From: Glycomyces niveus
GTDB lineage: Bacteria > Actinomycetota > Actinomycetes > Mycobacteriales > Micromonosporaceae
Assembly: GCF_017592475.1 (NCBI RefSeq)
Contig: NZ_JAGFNP010000002.1
Coordinates: forward strand, 62,001-126,000
DNA length: 64,000 nucleotides
Reading direction: 5' to 3'
Shown here: positions 58,639-64,000 of the stretch, piece after piece
How the letters are laid out: each line of letters starts with the position of its first letter
Numbering within the stretch: position 1 is the stretch's first letter
Position numbers and translations under genes: made by a program
Notes under the pieces: generated by a model
Databases searched by the model: none
What the model saw: only the letters and a program-made list of their open reading frames with translations
What the model was told of the DNA's origin: nothing

Positions 58639-58980
58639 TCAGTGCTCGGCGGGGGCCGGAGTGCCCGTGGCGTGGGCGGCGTGGGAGAGGACCTGCTCGA
58701 GGAGCGGTTTGATGTGGTGGTCGGCCGCCGAGTAGTAGACGAAGGTGCCCTCGCGGCGGGTGGTGACGAGGCCGGCGAGGCGGAGCTTGGCGAGGTGCTG
58801 GCTCACGGCGGTGGGCCGCGCGCCGGTGAGGTCGGCGAGGCAGGCGACGTTCTCCTCGCCTTGCAGCAGCGCCCACATGAGCTTCAGGCGGGTCGGGTCG
58901 GCGAGCATGCGCAGGGCGTCGGCGGCGACGCGCGCCTGCTCGTCGTCCGGCATCGTGAAGTCCTCGATCCCCTCGTGCAT
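58639..58980 (-). CDS. ArsR/SmtB family metal sensor
   Basis: 113 residues. The winged helix-turn-helix has VACLADLTGARPTAVSQHLA. The C-terminal helix carries Asp87-x-His89-x10-His100-x2-His103, exactly the alpha5 zinc/cobalt site of SmtB and CzrA. A single Cys47 in alpha3 is not enough for an ELCVCDL-type site. It should release DNA when Zn (or Co) is in excess. It is divergent from the P1B ATPase at 59037, its likely target. Confidence 0.93.
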   Translation of the reverse strand: MHEGIEDFTMPDDEQARVAADALRMLADPTRLKLMWALLQGEENVACLADLTGARPTAVSQHLAKLRLAGLVTTRREGTFVYYSAADHHIKPLLEQVLSHAAHATGTPAPAEH

Positions 58981-58999
58981 GGGCTCAGCTTACCCCGTC

Positions 59000-59027
59000 T
59001 TGTTATCTGCGTAATTGCGAATATAAG
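59000..59027 (+). promoter_or_regulatory. Promoter of the metal exporter, probably under ArsR control
   Basis: A -35 TTGTTA (59000-59005) and -10 TATAAG (59022-59027) with a 16-base spacer lie in the only AT-rich stretch between the divergent ArsR and ATPase genes. The predicted start of transcription is close to the ATG at 59037, so the message may be leaderless. Confidence 0.55.
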
Positions 59028-59036
59028 ATGATGCGC

Positions 59037-60896
59037 ATGTTGTCGAGCATGTTCCGGCTGTCCGACGTCCGCTGGGCCGCCGCCGCCCTCGCCTGCTTCG
59101 CCGCCGGCGGCATCGCGCAGCTGGCCGCCGCCCCGATGTGGGCCTGGCTGCCCGCCTACCTCGCCTGCTACGCGGCGGGCGGATGGGGGCCCGCCTGGGA
59201 GGGCCTGTCCGCGCTCCGCAAGCCGCGCTTCGAGGTCGACCTCCTCATGGTCATCGCGGCCGTCGCCGCCGCCGCGATCGGCCAATGGTTCGACGGGGCC
59301 CTGCTCATCGTCATCTTCGCGACCTCCGGCGCCCTCGAGTCGGTCCTCACCGAGCGCACCGCCGACTCGGTCCGCAGCCTCCTCGAACACGCCCCCGACC
59401 AGGCCGTGCGCCTCGCGAACGGCCGCGAGGAGCCCGTGGACGCCGCCGCCCTCGCCCCCGGCGACCTCGTGCTGATCCGCCCCGGCGAACGCGTCCCCGC
59501 CGACGGCACCGTCGTCTCCGGTGAATCCGAAGTGGATGAGTCGACCCTCACCGGCGAGGCCCTGCCCGGCCGCAAGGCCGTCGGCGCGCAGGTGCTCGCC
59601 GGGACCGTCAACGGCACCGGCGCCCTCGAAGTGCGCGTCGACCGCGCCAGCGCCGACACCGTGCTCGCCCGCATCGCCCGCCAGGTCGAAGAGGCGTCCG
59701 AGGCGAAGTCCCGGACCCAGCTCACCATCGAACGCGTCGAGCAGCCCTACTCGCTCGCCGTGGTCGCAGCGACCCTCGCGCTCATCGGCGTCCCGCTCCT
59801 CGCCGGAGCGGCCTTCGAGCCGAGCCTGCTGCGCGCCATGACCTTCATGATCGTCGCCAGCCCCTGCGCGATCGTCCTCGCGACCATGCCGCCGCTCCTC
59901 GCCGCCGTCGCGCTCGCCGGAAGACAGGGCGTGCTCGTCAAGAGCGCCCTGATGATGGAACGCCTCGCCGAGGTCGACCGGGCCGCGTTCGACAAGACCG
60001 GCACGCTCACCACCGGCTGCCCCGAGGTCGAGCGCCTCATCGCCTTCGACGGCGACGCGGCGCGGCTGCGTCGCCTCGCGGCCGCCGCCGAAGCCCGCTC
60101 CGAGCACCCGATCGGCCGCGTCCTGGCCGGTCTCGCCGACCACACCGACGCGACCGAGTTCCAGGCCATGCCCGGTCGCGGCGTGCGGGCCGTGGTCGAC
60201 GACATCGAAGTCCTCGTCGGCCACCCGATCCTGCTGAACGACGCCGAGGACGACGCCCGGGCCCGAGCGACCGTGGGGGAGTTCGAGACTGCCGGCCTCA
60301 CCGTCGCGGTCGTCATCGCCGACAAGCGCCCCGTCGGCGTGATCGGACTCTCCGACGCCGTGAGACCCGATGCCGCCCAAGCGGTCGAGGCCCTGCGCGC
60401 GCGGCTCGGCACCGATCCGAGCCTCCTCACCGGCGACCATCCGGCCGCCGCCCGCCGCGTCGCCGCCGCGGTCGACATCCGCGACGCCGAGGCCACCCTC
60501 CTGCCGGGGGACAAGGCCGACCGCCTCGCCGGGACCCGGACCCTCTACATCGGCGACGGTGTGAACGACGCGCCCGCGCTGGCCGCCTCCCACGTCGGCG
60601 CGGCCATGGGCGGCACCGCCTCGGACCTGGCCCTGCAATCGGCGGACATCGTGCTCGTCGGCCGGCGCCTCACCGCGCTCCCCGCCGCGATCGACCTGGC
60701 GCGCAAGGCCAGGCGCGTCGCCCGCGTGAACCTGGCGTTCGCGGCCGCGGTCATCGCGGTACTCGCCGCCTGGGACCTCTTCGGCGAACTGCCGCTCGTC
60801 CTCGGCGTGGCGGGCCACGAGCTCTCCACGGTGATCGTGGGCCTCAACGGACTCCGCCTGCTGAGCCGCCGCCACTGGAACGAGCGAGCGCTGTAG
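59037..60896 (+). CDS. P1B-type metal-exporting ATPase (Zn/Co/Cd type, no heavy-metal-associated domain)
   Basis: 619 residues from ATG 59037, which fits a leaderless message; starts at 59028 or 59031 would precede the predicted transcription start. The Asp phosphorylation site is Asp319 (DKTGTL), the metal-entry SPC motif is Ser275-Pro-Cys277, the P1B SEHPIG motif is present and the A-domain loop is TGEAL. Helix 8 has GHELSTVIVGLNGLRLL, close to the HEGxT pattern of P1B-4 pumps (CtpD/CoaT/CzcP), so Co, Zn or Fe are likely cargo. There is no N-terminal metal-binding domain. It is controlled by the divergent ArsR gene. Confidence 0.92.
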   Translation: MLSSMFRLSDVRWAAAALACFAAGGIAQLAAAPMWAWLPAYLACYAAGGWGPAWEGLSALRKPRFEVDLLMVIAAVAAAAIGQWFDGALLIVIFATSGALESVLTERTADSVRSLLEHAPDQAVRLANGREEPVDAAALAPGDLVLIRPGERVPADGTVVSGESEVDESTLTGEALPGRKAVGAQVLAGTVNGTGALEVRVDRASADTVLARIARQVEEASEAKSRTQLTIERVEQPYSLAVVAATLALIGVPLLAGAAFEPSLLRAMTFMIVASPCAIVLATMPPLLAAVALAGRQGVLVKSALMMERLAEVDRAAFDKTGTLTTGCPEVERLIAFDGDAARLRRLAAAAEARSEHPIGRVLAGLADHTDATEFQAMPGRGVRAVVDDIEVLVGHPILLNDAEDDARARATVGEFETAGLTVAVVIADKRPVGVIGLSDAVRPDAAQAVEALRARLGTDPSLLTGDHPAAARRVAAAVDIRDAEATLLPGDKADRLAGTRTLYIGDGVNDAPALAASHVGAAMGGTASDLALQSADIVLVGRRLTALPAAIDLARKARRVARVNLAFAAAVIAVLAAWDLFGELPLVLGVAGHELSTVIVGLNGLRLLSRRHWNERAL

Positions 60897-60930
60897 CGGC
60901 CCGCCGACCGAGCCCGGTTACCCTCTGCGG

Positions 60931-61965
60931 GTGAACAGCCTCGCCTCGAACGACAACCGCCGGGTGCCGGTCATCGTCCTGTCAGGTCACCTCGGCGCTG
61001 GGAAGACGACGCTGCTCAACCATCTGCTGAGCCGCCCGGGCGCGCGGGTCGGCGTGATCGTCAACGACTTCGGAGCGGTGAACGTCGACGCCGCCCTGGT
61101 GACCGGGCAGATCGACGAGCCGGTCTCGATCGCCGGCGGCTGCCTTTGCTGCCTGGAGGACGCGGGCGGCCTCGACCTCGCCCTGGAGCGGCTGACCGAC
61201 CCGCGCCGCCGTCTCGACGCGGTCATCGTCGAGGCCAGCGGCATCGCGGAACCGGGCGCGCTGGCCTGGATGATCCGGTCCAGCAAGGTCGCGCGGGTGC
61301 GGCCGGGCGGTGTGATCGACGTGGTCGACGCGGTCGAGCATTTCACCACTGTGGACGACGACGGGCCGCCGCCCGCGCGGTTCGCCGTCGCGACTCTGGC
61401 GGTGATCAACAAGATCGACCGGCTCCCCGCCGACCGGGCCGAAGCCGCCGCGGCCGCGATCGAGGCGCGCATCCGCGAGGTCAACCCCGGCATCCACATC
61501 GTGCGCACCTCGCGCGGCCGCGTGGACCCCGAACTCGTGTACGACGTCGCCTCCGCGGACGACCCGCAGGACGAGCTTCCCCTTGCGGCCCTTGCCAGGC
61601 GGGCGCACCACCACGAGGGGCATCGGCACGCGGACGCCGTGACCGTGCGGACCCTCGCCGCCGCGGACGCGGGCCGTCTGGTCGACCTGTGCGCGGACCC
61701 GCCGGAGGGCGCGTACCGGATCAAGGGCACGGTCTGCGTCGACACCGACCGCGGCCCGCGGCGCTTCACGGTGAACGTGGTCGGCGACCAGGTCCACATC
61801 GCCGACCGCGCCGGGGCCGCGATCGGCGGCGAATTGGTCGCGATCGGGACGGGCCTCGACGCGGACAAGGTGCGGCCGCGCCTCGAAGCCGCCCTCGCGC
61901 CGGCGGAGGGCCGCAATGCCGAGGGGCTGCGCCGACTCCTGCGCCTGCGCGAACTGAGCCGGTGA
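60931..61965 (+). CDS. CobW/COG0523-family metal-chaperone GTPase
   Basis: 344 residues from GTG 60931. Walker [10 protein letters not shown] (residues 19-27), the metal motif Cys71-Leu-Cys73-Cys74, NKID for guanine recognition and a His-rich loop ([12 protein letters not shown]) are present, followed by the CobW C-terminal domain. Such GTPases bring Zn, Co or Ni to enzymes; the neighbouring exporter, importer and Zur-like box point to Zn. It is distinct from the gene at 62045 (about one third identical by eye). Confidence 0.92.
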   Translation: MNSLASNDNRRVPVIVLSGHLGAGKTTLLNHLLSRPGARVGVIVNDFGAVNVDAALVTGQIDEPVSIAGGCLCCLEDAGGLDLALERLTDPRRRLDAVIVEASGIAEPGALAWMIRSSKVARVRPGGVIDVVDAVEHFTTVDDDGPPPARFAVATLAVINKIDRLPADRAEAAAAAIEARIREVNPGIHIVRTSRGRVDPELVYDVASADDPQDELPLAALARRAHHHEGHRHADAVTVRTLAAADAGRLVDLCADPPEGAYRIKGTVCVDTDRGPRRFTVNVVGDQVHIADRAGAAIGGELVAIGTGLDADKVRPRLEAALAPAEGRNAEGLRRLLRLRELSR

Positions 61966-62012
61966 CGGCTCGGCCCCACCGGAGGCGGGCGCCGGCCGCA
62001 CCTCGATTAAAC

Positions 62013-62033
62013 TGACAACCATTTCCATTAACG
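62013..62033. promoter_or_regulatory. Zur-like box before the second CobW gene
   Basis: The 21 bases begin TGACAACCATTTCCATTAAC and share TGACAA-N2-ATT-N-CC-N-TTA-N-C with the site at 49713-49733. It ends 11 bases before the start codon, where a repressor would also block the ribosome site. Confidence 0.7.
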
Positions 62034-62044
62034 AAAGGTTGTCG

Positions 62045-63184
62045 ATGAAGAAGCTGCCGGTCACCGTGCTCTCCGGGTTCCTCGGTGCGGGCAAGACCAC
62101 ACTGCTCAATCACGTGCTGAGCAATCGGGAAGGGCTGCGCGTCGCGGTCATCGTCAACGACATGAGCGAGGTCAACATCGACGCCGACCTCGTGCGCGAC
62201 GGCGGCAGCCTCTCTCGCACCGAAGAGCGCCTGGTCGAGCTGAGCAACGGCTGCATCTGCTGCACCCTCCGCGACGACCTCCTCGAAGAGGCCGCCCGGC
62301 TCTCCCGCGACGGCCGCTTCGACTACCTCCTCATCGAATCCAGCGGCATCTCCGAGCCGATGCCCGTCGCCGCGACCTTCGCGTTCGGCGAACTCGAGCA
62401 GGGCCTCCTGTCGGACCTGACCGAACTCGACACCATGACCACGGTGGTCGACGCCGCGAACGTGCTCATCGAACTCCAGCGCGGCGACGACCTCCTCTCG
62501 CGCGGGCTCGACGCCTACGAGGACGACGACCGCACCGTATCGGACCTCCTCGTCGACCAGATCGAGTTCGCCGATGTGCTGGTGCTCAACAAGACCGACC
62601 TCGTCACCCCGGACGAGGCCGACCGCGTCGAGGCGGTCCTGCGCCGCCTCAACCCCGACGCGCGCCTCATCAGGGCGATCCGCGGCCGCGTCGACACCGC
62701 GAGCGTCCTCGGCACCGGCCGCTTCGACCTCGACCGCGCCCAGGAGGCGCCTGGCTGGGTCAAGGAGATCAACGGCGAGCACGTTCCCGAGACCGAGGAG
62801 TACGGCATCTCGAGCGTGGTCTTCCGCGACGCCGCCCCCTTCCACCCCGAACGGCTGTGGCGCTTCGTCCAGGAACTCGACTCCGGCCGCTACGGGACCG
62901 TGCTGCGCTCCAAGGGCTTCTTCTGGCTCGCGACCCGCCCCCAGGTGACCGCGTTGTGGTCCCAGGCCGGCGCGGTCGCCCGCTTCGACCCCTTCGCCTC
63001 CCGCGACGCCGCCCAGGGCCAGGAACTCGTCTTCATCGGCGTCGCCCTCGACCACGCGGCGATCGAGTCGGCCCTGCGCGGATGCCTTGCCAGGGAAGGC
63101 GAAACTGCCGACACCGACCCCTTCGAACCCTGGGATGCCCACGGGCTCGACCACGACCACGACCACGTTGGGATCGCACGTTGA
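62045..63184 (+). CDS. CobW/ZigA-type zinc-chaperone GTPase
   Basis: 379 residues from ATG 62045 with GAAAGG six bases upstream; a TTG at 62039 overlaps that site. Walker [10 protein letters not shown] (11-19), Cys70-Ile-Cys72-Cys73, NKTD and a CobW C-terminal domain are intact. The C-terminus ends [14 protein letters not shown], a metal-binding tail. Regulation by a Zur-like box places it among the low-zinc-induced ZigA/YciC-type proteins. It probably hands scarce zinc to essential enzymes. Confidence 0.94.
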   Translation: MKKLPVTVLSGFLGAGKTTLLNHVLSNREGLRVAVIVNDMSEVNIDADLVRDGGSLSRTEERLVELSNGCICCTLRDDLLEEAARLSRDGRFDYLLIESSGISEPMPVAATFAFGELEQGLLSDLTELDTMTTVVDAANVLIELQRGDDLLSRGLDAYEDDDRTVSDLLVDQIEFADVLVLNKTDLVTPDEADRVEAVLRRLNPDARLIRAIRGRVDTASVLGTGRFDLDRAQEAPGWVKEINGEHVPETEEYGISSVVFRDAAPFHPERLWRFVQELDSGRYGTVLRSKGFFWLATRPQVTALWSQAGAVARFDPFASRDAAQGQELVFIGVALDHAAIESALRGCLAREGETADTDPFEPWDAHGLDHDHDHVGIAR

Positions 63185-63329
63185 GCAACGGATCGCCCTC
63201 GACTACGCCGAGCACACCGCATGGCTGCTCGACAGCGCCCACAAGGACGCCGAACGGTACCGGCGGCTCGCCGCCGAACTCGTCTCGCCGGGCGACCGCC
63301 GAGCCGCGGACATCGGCTGCGGAGGCGGC
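63135..63329 (+). pseudogene. N-terminal fragment of a SAM-dependent methyltransferase
   Basis: A frame starting in the His-rich tail of the CobW gene (ATG 63135 or TTG 63168) reads [40 protein letters not shown] and CGGG, the first SAM-binding motif of class I methyltransferases. After this motif the sequence stops looking like a methyltransferase and enters another region. Only about 60 of the expected 200 or more residues are left. The third bases remain G/C-rich, so the loss is probably recent. Confidence 0.55.
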
Positions 63330-63425
63330 GACCGTGAGGACGGCGCTGTTGAGCGCCGCCGAGTAGGCGAGCGCGGTGCGATCGCCGAACCCCCGTGGCA
63401 ACGTGAACCGACGCCGCGCCAGGGG
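63330..63425 (-). pseudogene. Possible N-terminal fragment of a membrane protein
   Basis: On the minus strand about 30 codons read LPRGFGDRTALAYSAALNSA and VLTVAAS, with strong G/C third-base preference, before the frame meets the methyltransferase remnant. The pattern is like the first helix of a transporter. It lies directly after the acetyltransferase stop on the same strand. Weak evidence. Confidence 0.25.
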
Positions 63426-64000
63426 TCAGCGCCCGTAGCGGGATTCGAGCCAGGTCACGGCGAACGCCACCATGGCCGCCGCGTCCACGAGGACGCTGTC
63501 CGCGTCGCCGACCCGGCCGCGCGTGCCCGCGCCGGTCGCCAGGTGGTCTTCCACGATGAGGCGGAAGTAGTCCTCGGGCGGGCCGGGGACGACCGGATCG
63601 CCCGTGTCGAACTCCTCGACGGTCCGCCAGACCGTGCCCTGCGGGGATGCCAGCGGGTACTCGATCGCGATGCGGCGCTTGCCGGGCAGGTCGGCGAGGT
63701 GCTCGGCGTGGTGGAGGAGCGTCATGGTGTCGAGCGGCGCGCCGACCATGAGTACCCGGCCGCCGGCCGCGGCGAGGCGCGCGAACGGGGAGCCCTCGCC
63801 GTAGCCGTAGTCGAGCGCGTGGTTCGCGGTGAACGCCTCGGCGCGGGCGCCGAGCGCGGCGACCGCCGCGCCCGGGTTCCCGCTGCGGCGCACGCCCGGG
63901 CGGGTGCCGATAGCGGCCGCGAGGACGCCGTGGTCGCGGGCGGGCCGGGCCGTCGCCGGATCGTAGGGCGGCACATGGTCGCGCAGCTCGGGGAGGACCC
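63426..64000 (-). CDS. AAC(3)-family aminoglycoside N-acetyltransferase-like protein (partial)
   Basis: About 190 C-terminal residues; the start lies beyond the right edge. The family's GNPGAAVAALGARAEAFTAN, GYGEGSPFARLAAAGGRVLM and VGAPLDTMTLLHHAEHLADL are clear, including the His of the catalytic region near the HHAEH turn. These proteins transfer acetyl from acetyl-CoA to the 3-amino group of aminoglycosides; chromosomal copies like this often are not proven resistance genes. The N-terminal CoA site cannot be checked. Confidence 0.88.
   Translation of the reverse strand, partial: VLPELRDHVPPYDPATARPARDHGVLAAAIGTRPGVRRSGNPGAAVAALGARAEAFTANHALDYGYGEGSPFARLAAAGGRVLMVGAPLDTMTLLHHAEHLADLPGKRRIAIEYPLASPQGTVWRTVEEFDTGDPVVPGPPEDYFRLIVEDHLATGAGTRGRVGDADSVLVDAAAMVAFAVTWLESRYGR

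Noticed and set aside
1..64000. CRISPR arrays, tRNAs, insertion sequences, prophage genes
   Set aside because: None found: no regularly spaced repeats, no transposase or phage structural genes and no cloverleaf with a recognisable anticodon arm.

Overview
The window is high-GC DNA with strongly G/C-ending codons, dense gene packing, four-base ATGA/GTGA gene overlaps, GTG and TTG starts, LPXTG-anchored and Tat/lipoprotein exports, and WXG-type secretion genes. This fits a filamentous or soil actinomycete (Actinomycetota). The genus cannot be fixed from the sequence alone. No rRNA, tRNA, CRISPR array, insertion sequence or prophage was seen.

Layout. 1-1.2 kb: a partial TetR gene divergent from a secreted PepSY-like protein, with two palindromic operators between them. 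1.2-12 kb: two ROK repressors divergent from a six-gene operon (oligopeptide-type ABC transporter plus GH2 beta-mannosidase). 12-18 kb: a trans-sulfuration enzyme with a divergent Lrp regulator, a RibD-like reductase, another ROK regulator, a DinB protein, a trypsin-like protease and a histidine phosphatase. 18.1-28.3 kb: a LacI repressor and a mannose-type operon (ROK sugar kinase, two-domain phosphomannose isomerase, ABC sugar importer, glycoside hydrolase, secreted DUF4185/5005-like protein). 29.8-34.1 kb: hexarate catabolism (enolase-superfamily dehydratase, IclR regulator, ketoglutarate semialdehyde dehydrogenase, TauE exporter). 34.1-37 kb: SDR enzyme, TetR, FAD oxidase. 37.1-39.5 kb: type VII secretion-linked genes ending in an ADP-ribosyltransferase toxin split from its WXG-like leader. 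39.6-41.3 kb: quinone oxidoreductase and TetR. 41.4-47.7 kb: LacI regulon with a 2-hydroxyacid dehydrogenase and a sugar importer. 48.4-49.5 kb: LLM monooxygenase.

49.7-63.2 kb is the most distinctive part: a zinc (or Mn/Zn) homeostasis island. It holds an anchored-repeat ABC transporter with four repeat-bearing partners (one LPXTG wall protein, two small secreted proteins, one large protein with a WxL-like tail) and a DUF916-like membrane protein, then an SmtB/CzrA-type ArsR sensor, a P1B ATPase exporter and two CobW GTPases. A shared Zur-like motif lies before both the first repeat protein and the second CobW gene, so uptake and metal chaperoning are probably co-regulated. The right end holds a truncated methyltransferase and a partial AAC(3)-type acetyltransferase.

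Regulation is unusually readable: nearly every regulator has a palindrome in the adjacent promoter, and several have a second copy at a target gene.
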